The notes: generated from the sequence alone by a model not told the origin. Positions 9,078-18,061 are shown, counted from the stretch's first letter. The stretch is 64,000 nt of DNA from Streptomyces sp. HmicA12 (GCF_000373565.1 NZ_KB891811.1:62001-126000); one strand, 5' to 3'. A program made the numbers and translations.

Positions 9078-9542
9078 TCACCTGGGCAGTCCGCTGCCCT
9101 GCGGCGCGTACAGGTCGAGGAGGCGGATACGGGCCGCTAGCAGCCGGTGGGCGAGCACCTGTCCGACCCAGTGGCCGACCTGTCGCCCCATGTCGGCGTC
9201 GTCCCGGCACATCTCCCGCACCCGCGCCGCGTCGAACTCGTAGGCCCGCACCGGGCTCACGGTCTCCGCGCCGAGCTGCCACACATACGGATCGAACAGC
9301 CAGGACCAGCCCACGAGTTCACCGAATCCGAGGGTCTCGATGACCGCGGGGCGGCGCCCCGGCACGTGCATGTCGAGGGCGACCGTGCCGGTGCGGACGA
9401 TCCAGAACCGGTCGGCTCGGCCGCCTTCCTCGAACAGCCGCACGCCGTCATGGAAGATGACCTGCCGGGAGACGCTCATCAGCAGTCCCCGGTGCGCGGC
9501 GGGCAGCGCCTGCCCCATCCGCGGGGTGGTCGTCGCGATCAT
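9078..9542 (-). CDS. Small cyclic-nucleotide-binding-domain protein (Crp/Fnr-like effector domain, no HTH)
   Basis: ATG 9542 is chosen because AGGAGG lies 7 bases before it; a longer frame to 9611 lacks a ribosome site. The 154 residues form one cNMP-binding beta-roll (VIFHDGVRLFEEGGRADRFWIVRTGTVAL, with LGFGELVGWSWLF as the phosphate-binding-cassette region). No DNA-binding domain follows, so it is not a classical transcription factor. Proteins like this sit beside phosphoketolase, Rv1733c-type and universal-stress genes in Streptomyces, so a redox or energy-state sensing role is inferred. Confidence 0.75.
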   Translation of the reverse strand: MIATTTPRMGQALPAAHRGLLMSVSRQVIFHDGVRLFEEGGRADRFWIVRTGTVALDMHVPGRRPAVIETLGFGELVGWSWLFDPYVWQLGAETVSPVRAYEFDAARVREMCRDDADMGRQVGHWVGQVLAHRLLAARIRLLDLYAPQGSGLPR

Positions 9543-9741
9543 CGCCTTACCTCCTCGGCGTGCCGGGTGGAGCGTCTGCCTGTGCGGGTCCCGGTCCGAC
9601 GTTCCGGCCACCCCGGACCTCCCTCACGGAAGGCTCCGTCGTACGTCTCCAGCGTGCGCCTGTCCGGGGCCGGTGCCCAGGGCCCGGTGGGCCCGCGACG
9701 CGCCGGTCGGCCCGTCCGGTCGGGCCCGTGCGCTCGATCGG

Positions 9742-10311
9742 CTACGCCCATGAGGCCCACTCCCGCTCCCACGCGGCGAGCCGCCCACGGTCGAGGCGGC
9801 GGCGCACCGACCAGCCCGTGAGGACCGCGACGGCGGTCACGCCGGAGGCGGCACCCATGCCCACCGTCACGGACCGCAGCCAGACGTCCGAGGCTTCGGG
9901 TGGCGGTCGCGTCGGGCGGCCACGGCGGTCGAGCCAGAGTTCGGTGTGCTCGCCGCGGCGCGTACCGGCCGACACGCGGGCGGAGCCGGTCCGGGTGACA
10001 CCACCGTCCGTCGTCCACCTCACGGGCACCCGGTAACGCGAGGGCGCCGACCCGTACGCACCGGCCCACGTGGCCAACGGCGGTGCGTCGTCGAGGAGTT
10101 CGGCGCGCACGGAGTGGCTCTCCGCGTGCGCCGCGCGGGACTCGGCCCGCGCGGCGGCGAGAGCCGGGGCACCCGCGGCGACGCCGGCGACGGGCGCGCC
10201 GACGAGGACGACCCCGGTCAGGCACAGCACGGTCCACCCCTCGACGACGTCGGAACGGCGCCGCAGCGGGTTCCTGCGCAGACACCGGCGCAACGGCCCA
10301 CCGACGCGCAT
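9742..10311 (-). CDS. Rv1733c-type two-TM membrane protein
   Basis: ATG 10311 follows a GAGGAG that is embedded in the last codons of the upstream micro-gene. The 189-residue product has a basic N-terminus (MRVGGPLRRCLRRNPLRRRSD), a TM segment (GWTVLCLTGVVLVGAPVAGVAAG), an extracytoplasmic domain with RYRVPVRWTTDGG and LWLDRRGRPTRPP, and a second TM before a basic tail. This layout and the W-x-x-x-x-G/L-D-R-x-G-R signatures match the Rv1733c family (a DosR-regulon antigen in mycobacteria); its function is unknown. A paralogue lies at 21104-21709. Confidence 0.78.
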   Translation of the reverse strand: MRVGGPLRRCLRRNPLRRRSDVVEGWTVLCLTGVVLVGAPVAGVAAGAPALAAARAESRAAHAESHSVRAELLDDAPPLATWAGAYGSAPSRYRVPVRWTTDGGVTRTGSARVSAGTRRGEHTELWLDRRGRPTRPPPEASDVWLRSVTVGMGAASGVTAVAVLTGWSVRRRLDRGRLAAWEREWASWA

Positions 10312-10315
10312 GCCG

Positions 10316-10447
10316 TCACTCCTCGCCGGCCGAGACGACGTCGTGGGCGACGTGCTTGGCGATCTCGGCGATCTCGGCGATCTCGGCGATGGGACCGTAC
10401 GTCGATCCGTGGGCGAAGGGCACCCGGTGCTCCTTGCGGTCGTCCAT
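10316..10447 (-). CDS. 43-residue micro-protein coupled to the Rv1733c-type gene
   Basis: ATG 10447 is preceded by GGAGGAGG about 8 bases upstream and the frame ends in GAG-GAG-TGA, whose GAGGAG serves as the ribosome site of the next gene 4 bases later. The product starts MDDRKEHRVPFAHGSTYGPI, then runs AEIAEIAEIAKHVAHDVV, an amphipathic helix. The helix is encoded by three exact tandem copies of GGCGATCTC on the plus strand (10358-10384). No family is recognised. The paired ribosome sites and tight spacing argue that it is translated. Confidence 0.6.
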   Translation of the reverse strand: MDDRKEHRVPFAHGSTYGPIAEIAEIAEIAKHVAHDVVSAGEE

Positions 10448-11156
10448 GGCGTCGGCCTCCTCCGGACGGGCGCGGGCGGGTCGGAGTCTGCGCAGCCGGC
10501 CCCCGGTGACGCCGCGCCCCGCTGGTTCGTCCGGTGCGTCGCGGTGCCGACGGAAGTCGTTCGAGAGGGACCGCGGCAACCGTTCGGGTGCGACCTCGTC
10601 CGGGGGCACGGGAGAGGAAACGGACGAGTGCGTCGCCGGTCGCCGCGGAGGCTGTTGCGGGGCCAGGGCAACGAGACCGCGTCGGCGGAAGCGGCCAAAG
10701 CGGCGTCGTCGGGGAGCGGTGCGCGGGCCGTGCGGATCGCCCCGATGGTGTCCCGCACGACGGCTGCTCCTTCCGTCCTGCGGGTCCGGCCCTCTCCTCA
10801 GCGTCCCGGCAGACGCCCACCGGCCGTCAGGGGCCGCCCGGGCACCCGAGCAGGGCCGTCCGGCCCCTTGAAGGTGGTGCGCCGTGTTCACCGTCACCGG
10901 CCGACGGCCCGCGCCCCAGCAGGACACGCCCGCACGTCCGTCCCCGACGGACCGTCCCCTCCCCCGTCGCGTTCCGGCCCCTCGAAAGGGCCGAACCACC
11001 CCTGCGACAGGGCCTGTTCGCCCCTCCACCGCGCCCGCTCCCGGTGCCAGCGTGGGCGGGCGGACGCCGCCCCGGGGTCCCGCAGCACCGGCCCGGCCCC
11101 GACGGGCAACCCGCGCCCCGTCCTCGTACACCCGACTCCCCGCTTGGAGACGCCCG
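10448..11156. other. Gene-poor spacer between the micro-gene and phosphoketolase
   Basis: All frames are open because of G+C content, but none shows a recognisable protein. A GTG at 10758 on the minus strand has a good ribosome site (GGAAGGAG) and reads VRDTIGAIRTARAPLPDDA, then AALAASADAVSLPW, before turning Arg/Pro-rich; it may be a broken small gene. The rest should hold the divergent promoters of the micro-gene and the phosphoketolase. Confidence 0.35.
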
Positions 11157-13520
11157 ATGGCGAAGGACCTGTCGAAGCACCAGCTGGCCGCGCTCGACGC
11201 GCACTGGCGCGCCGCCAACTACCTGGCTGTGGGCCAGATCTACCTGCTCGACAACCCGCTCCTGGCCGAGCCGCTGACGCCCGAGCACGTCAAGCCCCGG
11301 CTGCTGGGCCACTGGGGCACGTCACCCGGCCTCAACCTCGTGCACACCCACCTGAACCGGGTCGTCAAGGAGCGTGACCTCGACGCCCTGTGCGTCTGGG
11401 GCCCCGGCCACGGCGGGCCCGCGGTCCTGGCCAACTCCTGGCTGGACGGCAGCTACACGCGGACGTACCCGGACGTCACCCGGGACACGGCCGGGATGGC
11501 CCGGCTGTTCCGGCAGTTCTCGTTCCCCGGCGGCGTGCCCAGCCACGTCGCTCCAGAAACGCCCGGTTCGATCCACGAGGGCGGCGAGCTCGGCTACTCC
11601 CTCGCCCACGCCTACGGCGCCGCGCTCGACAACCCGGACCTGCTCGTCACCTGCGTGATCGGCGACGGCGAGGCGGAGACGGGCCCCCTCGCGGCCTCCT
11701 GGCACTCCAACAAGTTCCTCGACCCGGTGCACGACGGCGCGGTGCTGCCGATCCTGCACCTCAACGGATACAAGATCGCCAACCCGACGGTCCTGGCCCG
11801 CATCCCCGAGGCCGAGCTCGACGAACTGCTGCGCGGCCTGGGCCACGACCCCGTCCACGTCTCCGGTTCGGAACCGGCGCGCGTGCACCGGGAGTTGGCG
11901 CGGGCGTTCGACCGCTGCCTGGACCGCATCGCCCGCATCCAGCACGAGGCCCGCGCCTCGGGCGGCAGCGCCCGCGCACGCTGGCCGATGATCGTGCTGC
12001 GTACACCGAAGGGCTGGACGGGGCCGCGGACGGTGGACGGCGAGCCGGTCGAGGGGACCTGGCGCGCGCACCAGGTCCCGCTGCCGTCGGTCCGCGAGAA
12101 CCCCGAGCACCTGGCGCAGCTGGAGAAGTGGCTGCGTTCCTACCGCCCCGAGGAACTCTTCGACACTCAAGGACGGCCCACGGAAAGGGTGTTGGCCCAC
12201 GTCCCCGAGGGCACACGCCGCCTGGGCGCGAGTTCGCACGCCAACGGCGGTCTGCGCACCCGTCCGTTGCCGACCGCGCCGCTGGAGCGCTTCGCCGTCC
12301 CCGTCGACAAGCCGGGCGCCACGCTCCACGAACCCACCCGCGTCCTGGGCGAGTTGCTCGGCCAGGTCATGCGGGACACCGCGGAGCGCCGTGACTTCCG
12401 CGTGGTCGGTCCCGACGAGACCGCGTCGAACCGGCTGCAAGCCCTCTTCGACGCCACCGGAAAGGCATGGCAGGAACGGACGACGGCCACCGACGAACAC
12501 CTGGCGCGCGACGGCCGCGTCATGGAAGTACTGTCCGAACACCTCTGCCAGGGCTGGCTGGAGGGCTACCTCCTCACCGGACGGCACGGCCTGTTCTCGT
12601 GCTACGAGGCGTTCGTCCACATCGTCGACTCGATGGTCAACCAGCACATCAAATGGCTGCAGACGGCACGCCGACTGGCCTGGCGGGCGCCTGTCCCGTC
12701 CCTCAACTACCTGCTCACCTCGCACGTGTGGCGCCAGGACCACAACGGCTTCTCGCACCAGGACCCCGGCTTCGTCGACCACGTCCTCAACAAGAGTCAC
12801 GACGTCGTCCGCGTGTACCTGCCGCCGGACACCAACACCCTGCTGTCCGTGGCCGAACACGTCCTGCACAGTCGCGATTACGTCAATGTCGTCGTGGCCG
12901 GGAAGCAGCCCTGCTTCGACTGGCTGTCCCTGGACGAGGCCCGCGCGCACTGCGCACGCGGCGCCGGCATCTGGGAGTGGGCAGGCACGGAGAACGGCTC
13001 CGGGGAACCGGACGTGGTGCTCGCCTGCGCGGGCGACGTCCCCACGCAGGAAGTCCTCGCCGCCGCGGGCCTGTTGCGCCAGTACCTGCCGGAGCTGGCG
13101 GTCCGGGTCGTCAACGTCGTCGACATGACACGCCTCATGCCGCGCGACGAACACCCGCACGGCATGGCCGACTTCGCGTACGACGCGCTGTTCACCGCCG
13201 ACCGGCCGGTGATCTTCGCCTACCACGGCTACCCGTGGCTGGTGCACCGGCTCGCCTACCGGCGCACCGGCCACGACCACCTCCATGTGCGCGGCTACAA
13301 GGAGTCGGGGACCACGACCACGCCGTTCGACATGGTCGTCCGCAACGACCTCGACCGCTTCCGCCTCGTCATGGACGTCATCGACCGGGTGCCCGGTCTC
13401 GCCGTCCGGGCCGCCGCCGTCCGCCAGGCGATGACCGACGCGCGGACCCGGCACCACGCCTGGATCCGCGCCCACGGCACCGATCTGCCCGAGATCGCCG
13501 CCTGGTCCTGGACCGGGTGA
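11157..13520 (+). CDS. Phosphoketolase (xylulose-5-phosphate/fructose-6-phosphate)
   Basis: ATG 11157 follows GGAGA by 8 bases and gives MAKDLSKHQLAALDAHWRAA, the usual family start; upstream in-frame sequence is Pro/Arg-rich noise. The 787 residues match the family length (about 790). The thiamine diphosphate site is visible as GDGEAETGPLAASWHSNKF (about residue 169), with GPGHGGPA (about 82) and SFPGGVPSHVAPETPGSIHE; the middle pyrimidine domain has SCYEAFVHIVDSM and SHVWRQDHNGFSHQDPG. It splits xylulose-5-P or fructose-6-P with phosphate into acetyl-P plus a triose or tetrose phosphate. A strong hairpin follows. Confidence 0.95.
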   Translation: MAKDLSKHQLAALDAHWRAANYLAVGQIYLLDNPLLAEPLTPEHVKPRLLGHWGTSPGLNLVHTHLNRVVKERDLDALCVWGPGHGGPAVLANSWLDGSYTRTYPDVTRDTAGMARLFRQFSFPGGVPSHVAPETPGSIHEGGELGYSLAHAYGAALDNPDLLVTCVIGDGEAETGPLAASWHSNKFLDPVHDGAVLPILHLNGYKIANPTVLARIPEAELDELLRGLGHDPVHVSGSEPARVHRELARAFDRCLDRIARIQHEARASGGSARARWPMIVLRTPKGWTGPRTVDGEPVEGTWRAHQVPLPSVRENPEHLAQLEKWLRSYRPEELFDTQGRPTERVLAHVPEGTRRLGASSHANGGLRTRPLPTAPLERFAVPVDKPGATLHEPTRVLGELLGQVMRDTAERRDFRVVGPDETASNRLQALFDATGKAWQERTTATDEHLARDGRVMEVLSEHLCQGWLEGYLLTGRHGLFSCYEAFVHIVDSMVNQHIKWLQTARRLAWRAPVPSLNYLLTSHVWRQDHNGFSHQDPGFVDHVLNKSHDVVRVYLPPDTNTLLSVAEHVLHSRDYVNVVVAGKQPCFDWLSLDEARAHCARGAGIWEWAGTENGSGEPDVVLACAGDVPTQEVLAAAGLLRQYLPELAVRVVNVVDMTRLMPRDEHPHGMADFAYDALFTADRPVIFAYHGYPWLVHRLAYRRTGHDHLHVRGYKESGTTTTPFDMVVRNDLDRFRLVMDVIDRVPGLAVRAAAVRQAMTDARTRHHAWIRAHGTDLPEIAAWSWTG

Positions 13521-13544
13521 TCCGCTCTCCTCAGAAGTCCGCCA

Positions 13545-13579
13545 GGGCACCGGTTCCGGCAGTGCCGGAACCGGTGCCC
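13545..13579 (+). terminator. Hairpin terminator after phosphoketolase
   Basis: GGGCACCGGTTCCGGCA (13545-13561) and its exact complement (13563-13579) form a stem of at least 15 base pairs, 24 bases after the phosphoketolase stop. No U-tract. Confidence 0.8.
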
Positions 13580-13631
13580 CTGCCCGGTACCCTCGCCCAG
13601 ATGTCCGGTCCCCGTCGGCTACCGTGCGCGG

Positions 13632-14135
13632 ATGACGACGACGCCATCGACCTCCGCCATCGGTCCGGACTTCAACACCCCTGTCGAGAAGCGGTACTTC
13701 GAGGACTACGTCCCCGGTACGAGCTACACGTACGGAAGCATCGCCGTGACCGAGGAGGACATCCTTCGGTTCGCGGCCGAGTTCGACCCGCAGAGCATCC
13801 ACGCCGATCCCGCCGCGGCCGCGACCGGTCCGTTCGGCGGGCTGATCGCCAGCGGCTGGCACACCGCCTCGGTGATGATGCGGCTCTACGCCGACCACTA
13901 CGTCAGCAAGGTCGCCAGTCTGGCCTCGCCCGGCATCGACGAACTGCGCTGGCCCCGCCCGGTCCGCCCGGGCGACAGCCTGTCCCTGCTCGCGACGGTC
14001 CGCTCGGCACGCCTCTCGCGTTCCAAGCCGGACCGCGGTCTCGTCCACACCGACGTGCGGGTTCTCAACCAGCACGACGAGACCGTGCTCACCCTCACCG
14101 CGATGAATCTGCTGCTCCACCGCGACACCCGCTGA
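13632..14135 (+). CDS. MaoC-like (R)-hydratase family protein
   Basis: The 167-residue single hot-dog domain carries the hydratase-2 region FAAEFDPQSIHADPAAA, with the catalytic Asp and His spaced as in MaoC enzymes, although the canonical G-D-x-N-P-x-H is changed to F-D-P-Q-S-I-H. IASGWHTASVMMRL and WPRPVRPGDSL are further family blocks. It would hydrate a trans-2-enoyl-CoA; the substrate is unknown. It lies between two hairpin or gap regions and looks monocistronic. Confidence 0.85.
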   Translation: MTTTPSTSAIGPDFNTPVEKRYFEDYVPGTSYTYGSIAVTEEDILRFAAEFDPQSIHADPAAAATGPFGGLIASGWHTASVMMRLYADHYVSKVASLASPGIDELRWPRPVRPGDSLSLLATVRSARLSRSKPDRGLVHTDVRVLNQHDETVLTLTAMNLLLHRDTR

Positions 14136-14313
14136 GCGCGCCCTCACGGCACCGCCGAACCGCGGCGGAAGACCCGCGGGACCCGGCCAGGAACGTTCCT
14201 GCGCAACTCCGGCCCAAACCGCCGCACCAGCCGTTACCGTGTGCCCGAGTCCCCGACGTACGGCCCGATCCGGCCACCACGTCCGGGGCCCGTCACAGTC
14301 GGGGGGCGACGGG

Positions 14314-15396
14314 GTGGGTTCGACGGGGTGGTCCACAAGAACCGGGCCGGGCACGGCCCGGCGGCGGCGCGGGCGCTCGGACGCCGCGGGCATCGCCGTG
14401 CTCGGCGGCTGCGCGGCCTGGTCCCTGATCACGGCGACCGCTCACGCGGGCCGTCCCGAGGGAATGCTCCTCGCCGTGCTCGCCGTCGCCGCGGGGTACG
14501 CGGGCGGGCGGATCGGCGGCGCGCTCGTGCCGGTCGCCACGTCCTGCCTGGTCGCGGCCGGGGGCCTCTGCCTGGCCTGCGCGTCCCCACCGGCGATGCC
14601 CGCGCCGAACACCGCGACGACGCTGGGCGGCGCCGGTGCGACGGCCGCGCTGTTCGCGCTGTCGGCGGGGGCACTGTGCTGCGCGGCCTGGGCGTCCCGG
14701 GCGCGCGGGCTGCGGGTCGCGCTGCACGTGCCGGCCGCCGCGACCGTCGTCGTGGCCGCCGTGGTCGGCTCCGGGGCCGGGGCGGCGGCGTGCGCGGGCG
14801 TGGTGCTGTGCTCGCTCGCGTCGGCCCGGCTGCGGCGCCGGGCGATCGGGCTCGCGGGGCTGGGACTGGCCACCGCGGCGGTGGCCGGGCTCGGCGTCGC
14901 GCTCGCGCAGGGCGCACTGCCGTCCGGTCTGGCCTCCTCGCTCGCGGCTCAGCTGCCCGAGCGCCGGATGCTGCTGTGGCACCAGGCCCTGGACCTGGCC
15001 GCGTCGGATCCCTTGCTCGGCGCGGGCCCCGGCCGGTTCGAGGACTTCACCGGCGTGCCGCCCCAGCCCGCGCTGCCGGACGGCAGACCGCACTCCGCGG
15101 TCCTGCAGGTCCTCGCCGAGCAGGGTGTCGTCGGCCTCGCCCTGCTGGCGGCGGCGTACTGCTGGCTGCTGTACGTCCTGTGGCGCTCGGCGCGGTCGAC
15201 GCAGGTGGTGCTGGCGGCCGGCGCGGCCCTGACGGCGGTGGCCGTGCTCGCGACGGTGGGGAACCCGCTGAGCTTCACGACCGTGACGGTCGGCGTGGGC
15301 CTGCTCGCGGGCATCGCCACCGCCGAACCGCTCACCGACGAGCCGCCCGACGACGCCGCGGCCGCCCCGGTCGATGTCCGGGGCGGCCGCGGCTGA
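14314..15396 (+). CDS. O-antigen ligase-like (Wzy_C) membrane protein
   Basis: GTG 14314 is preferred (G-rich stretch upstream, short basic leader before the first TM), but GTG 14239 is also possible; the start is uncertain. About 360 residues with roughly ten hydrophobic segments. The diagnostic Wzy_C block is present: ERRMLLWHQALDLAASDPLL, GAGPGRFEDF and HSAVLQVLAEQGVVGLALL, that is R...W..A......P..G.G...F and H......L.E.G..G. Such proteins transfer or polymerise glycans at the outer face of the membrane; here the substrate is unknown and no glycan cluster surrounds it. Confidence 0.75.
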   Translation: MGSTGWSTRTGPGTARRRRGRSDAAGIAVLGGCAAWSLITATAHAGRPEGMLLAVLAVAAGYAGGRIGGALVPVATSCLVAAGGLCLACASPPAMPAPNTATTLGGAGATAALFALSAGALCCAAWASRARGLRVALHVPAAATVVVAAVVGSGAGAAACAGVVLCSLASARLRRRAIGLAGLGLATAAVAGLGVALAQGALPSGLASSLAAQLPERRMLLWHQALDLAASDPLLGAGPGRFEDFTGVPPQPALPDGRPHSAVLQVLAEQGVVGLALLAAAYCWLLYVLWRSARSTQVVLAAGAALTAVAVLATVGNPLSFTTVTVGVGLLAGIATAEPLTDEPPDDAAAAPVDVRGGRG

Positions 15397-15410
15397 GTCC
15401 TTGGGTGGGG

Positions 15411-15974
15411 TCAGACCACCGGTCCTGCGGCCGTGGGCTTGAGCCGGTCGCGGATGTGGCGCACCGCGCTCTCCGCGTCGTCGACCGTCACGGTGAACTT
15501 CCGGCCGTCACCGAGGCTGAGGACCACACCCTCACCGCGCCGGACGACCACGGCCGTGCCGATGTCGGGGCGCCAGCGGTATCCCCAGCCGCCCCACTGG
15601 CGGGGTGTGACGCGCGGCGCGAAGTCGGCGTCGACGACATGGGCGAGGGGAATGCGACGGCGCGGCAGCCCGACGTGACCGCAGCGCACCTCGAGGTGGT
15701 CCTTGTCGACCTTCACGGCGACGTGCAGGAACGCGAGGGTGCCGAACAGGACGAGCAGGCCGACGGCGATCAGGCCGACCACGGACATGGCGAGCGCGGC
15801 GATGCCGGTGGCCCACGAATTGTCCACGGCGAGCTCGATGCCCAGCGCCAGGCAGGCGAAGCCGCCCAGCGCGAGCAGCCACTGCACACGGTTGTGTGCG
15901 CGGCCGATCCAGATCTCGGTCACCTGGGCGGAGTCGCGTCGCCCGGGGTGCGCGTCGGGGGCGTCTTCCCTCAT
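15411..15974 (-). CDS. Two-TM membrane protein with PH-like C-terminal domain
   Basis: In-frame ATGs lie at 16010, 15992 and 15974; none has a strong ribosome site. ATG 15974 is chosen because a TAGGCT hexamer (TANNNT -10 type) lies 7 bases upstream, which suggests a leaderless mRNA. The 187 residues contain two TM helices (WLLALGGFACLALGIEL; GIAALAMSVVGLIAVGLLVLFGTLAFL) and then a beta-rich region (HLEVRCGHVGLPRRRIPLAH, VVRRGEGVVLSLGDGRKFTV) that resembles bacterial PH or DUF3093-like domains. Function unknown. It converges on the Wzy-like gene with 14 bases between the stops. Confidence 0.65.
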   Translation of the reverse strand: MREDAPDAHPGRRDSAQVTEIWIGRAHNRVQWLLALGGFACLALGIELAVDNSWATGIAALAMSVVGLIAVGLLVLFGTLAFLHVAVKVDKDHLEVRCGHVGLPRRRIPLAHVVDADFAPRVTPRQWGGWGYRWRPDIGTAVVVRRGEGVVLSLGDGRKFTVTVDDAESAVRHIRDRLKPTAAGPVV

Positions 15975-16050
15975 GTAAACGAGCCTACTCATGTTCAGCT
16001 GCGAAGGCATCGCCTCGCGGAGAGTGACTGCTCCGGACCGGTGGCGACGA

Positions 16051-16836
16051 TCACCCGGCGTGGCTGACGGCCTGCAGCTCGCGGCCCTCGGCGTACGTGA
16101 GTGCCGCCTGCGGAAGCGTTTCCTCCCGGCCACTGAGGAGCACGGTGAGGCTGCCGCGGCCTCCCGCGGCGGCCTGCGCGCGCTCGCCGGTCCTGCGCAG
16201 CGCCTGCGCGGCGACGGCGCCCGCGCTGCCGTGCAGCACCGGCGGCTCGGCGCCGGGCTGCCGGACCGCCGCGCGGATACGCTCCGCCACCAGTTCGTAG
16301 TGGGTGCAGCCGAGGACGACGGCGCGTACATCACGGGGGGTGAGCGCGGCGGCGGCCGCGACGGCCCGGTCGATGGCGTCCTCGTCGGCCCACTGCACGG
16401 CGTCGGCGAGGCCGGGGCAGGGCACCTCGGTGACGTCCACACCGGCGGCGAAGTCTCGGATCAGGCCGCGCTGGTACGGACTGCCGGTCGTGGCAGGGGT
16501 GGCCCAGATCGCCACGGGTCCACCGCCGGCCGCGGCGGGCTTGATCGCCGGCACGGTACCGATGACGGGGATCTCCGGCTCGAGGAGGGCACGGACCGCG
16601 GGCAGGGCGTGCACGGAAGCCGTGTTGCAGGCGATGATCAGCGCGTCGGGTCGGTGCGCAGCCGCTGCCTCGCAGACGGCCAGGGCCCGCTCGGTGAGGT
16701 CCTCGGGGGTGCGCGGTCCCCACGGCATGCCGTCCGGGTCGGAGGAGAGTACGAGATCGGCGTCGGGCCGCAGGTGCCGTACCGCGGCGGCGGCCGCGAG
16801 CAGTCCGATTCCCGAGTCCATGAGCGCGATCTTCAC
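16051..16836 (-). CDS. Aspartate/glutamate racemase family protein
   Basis: GTG 16836 gives VKIALMDSGIGLLAAAAAVR as N-terminus. The 261 residues carry both catalytic cysteines of MurI-type racemases: ALIIACNTASVHAL and VVLGCTHYEL. MDSGIGLLA replaces the common DSGIGGLS. It would interconvert L- and D-glutamate (or aspartate) without cofactor. No cell-wall genes are adjacent, so it may be a second racemase rather than the essential MurI; this is inference. It is divergent from the HpnB-like gene across 58 bases that include CGGTCC-GACG-GGACCG (16855-16870). Confidence 0.85.
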   Translation of the reverse strand: MKIALMDSGIGLLAAAAAVRHLRPDADLVLSSDPDGMPWGPRTPEDLTERALAVCEAAAAHRPDALIIACNTASVHALPAVRALLEPEIPVIGTVPAIKPAAAGGGPVAIWATPATTGSPYQRGLIRDFAAGVDVTEVPCPGLADAVQWADEDAIDRAVAAAAALTPRDVRAVVLGCTHYELVAERIRAAVRQPGAEPPVLHGSAGAVAAQALRRTGERAQAAAGGRGSLTVLLSGREETLPQAALTYAEGRELQAVSHAG

Positions 16837-16894
16837 CCGGAAACCATAGACGATCGGTCCGACGGGACCGCGCTGGTGGGGCAGACTGCGGCGG

Positions 16895-18061
16895 ATGTAC
16901 GTCGTTGTGTGGATCACCGCGGCCTCGCTCGCCGCATGGCTGTGGCTGCTCCTCTGCCAGGGCTTCTTCTGGCGCACCGATCTGCGGCTGCCGCCGCGCG
17001 CGGAACCGCGCGAGTGGCCGGACGTCTGTGTGGTGGTCCCGGCGCGCGACGAGGCGGAGGTGCTGCCGGAGAGCCTGCCGTCGCTGCTCGCGCAGGTGTA
17101 TCCCGGGCGCGCTGAGATCTTCCTCGTGGACGACGGCAGCTCGGACGGCACCGGTGAACTGGCCCGCGCCCTGTCGGAACGGCACGGCGGCCTTCCCTTG
17201 ACGGTGGGTTCCCCCGGCGAGCCGCCCGCGGGCTGGACCGGGAAGCTGTGGGCGGTGCGGCACGGCATCTCACTGGCACGCGCGCGTGGCCCGGAGTTCC
17301 TGCTGCTCACCGACGCGGACATCGCCCATGAGCCGGACAGCCTGCGGGAGTTGGTGGCGGCCGCCCGCGCGGGCGGCTTCGACCTGGTGTCACAGATGGC
17401 GCGCCTGCGCGTGGTGAGCGTGTGGGAGCGGCTCGTCGTCCCGGCGTTCGTGTACTTCTTCGCGCAGCTGTATCCGTTCCGGCGCATCGCAAGGGCGGGC
17501 TCGCGCACGGCCGCGGCGGCGGGCGGCTGCGTCCTGCTGCGTACGGAGGCGGCAGAGCGGGCCGGGATCCCGGACTCCATCCGGCAGGCGGTCATCGACG
17601 ACGTGTCGCTCGCGCGGGCCGTGAAGCGCTCGGGCGGCCACATCTGGCTCGGTCTGGCCGAGCACGTCGACAGCGTGCGCCCGTACCCGCGTCTGGCGGA
17701 CCTGTGGCGCATGGTGTCGCGCAGCGCGTACGCGCAGTTGCGGCACAACCCGCTGGTCCTGCTCGGCACGGTGCTCGGTCTCGTGCTCGTGTACCTGGTG
17801 CCGCCCATCGCGCTGTTCGTCGGTCTGGCCGCGGACAACACCGGCACGGCGCTGCTGGGCGGCCTCGCCTGGGCGGTGATGGCGGCGACGTACGTCCCGA
17901 TGCTGCGCTACTACCGGCAGACCCTGTGGCTGGCGCCCCTGCTGCCGTTCACCGCGCTGCTGTACCTGCTGATGACGGTGGATTCGGCGGTGCAGCACTA
18001 CCGGGGGCGGGGCGCGGCGTGGAAGGGCCGGACGTACGCCCGGCCCGATGCCACGCCCTGA
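16895..18061 (+). CDS. HpnB-like family 2 glycosyltransferase
   Basis: 388 residues: an N-terminal TM segment, a GT-A domain with PDVCVVVPARDEAEVLPESL, EIFLVDDGSSDGTGELA (nucleotide-binding aspartates), GWTGKLWAVRHG, LLTDADIAH (DxD), and a C-terminal TM pair. GWTGKLWA, TAAAAGGCVLLRTEAA and the block VIDDVSLARAVKRSGGHIWL are hallmarks of hopene-associated HpnB-type transferases. Squalene/hopene cyclase genes are not in the window, so the acceptor is uncertain. It converges on the TerD gene with a 23-base gap. Confidence 0.85.
   Translation: MYVVVWITAASLAAWLWLLLCQGFFWRTDLRLPPRAEPREWPDVCVVVPARDEAEVLPESLPSLLAQVYPGRAEIFLVDDGSSDGTGELARALSERHGGLPLTVGSPGEPPAGWTGKLWAVRHGISLARARGPEFLLLTDADIAHEPDSLRELVAAARAGGFDLVSQMARLRVVSVWERLVVPAFVYFFAQLYPFRRIARAGSRTAAAAGGCVLLRTEAAERAGIPDSIRQAVIDDVSLARAVKRSGGHIWLGLAEHVDSVRPYPRLADLWRMVSRSAYAQLRHNPLVLLGTVLGLVLVYLVPPIALFVGLAADNTGTALLGGLAWAVMAATYVPMLRYYRQTLWLAPLLPFTALLYLLMTVDSAVQHYRGRGAAWKGRTYARPDATP

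Noticed and set aside
10358..10390. GGCGATCTC repeats considered as a regulatory iteron array
   Set aside because: They lie inside the micro-gene in frame and are better explained as repeated codons for an AEI helix.
11322..14432. 1036-codon minus-strand frame over phosphoketolase and MaoC
   Set aside because: Antisense shadow of two well-supported genes.
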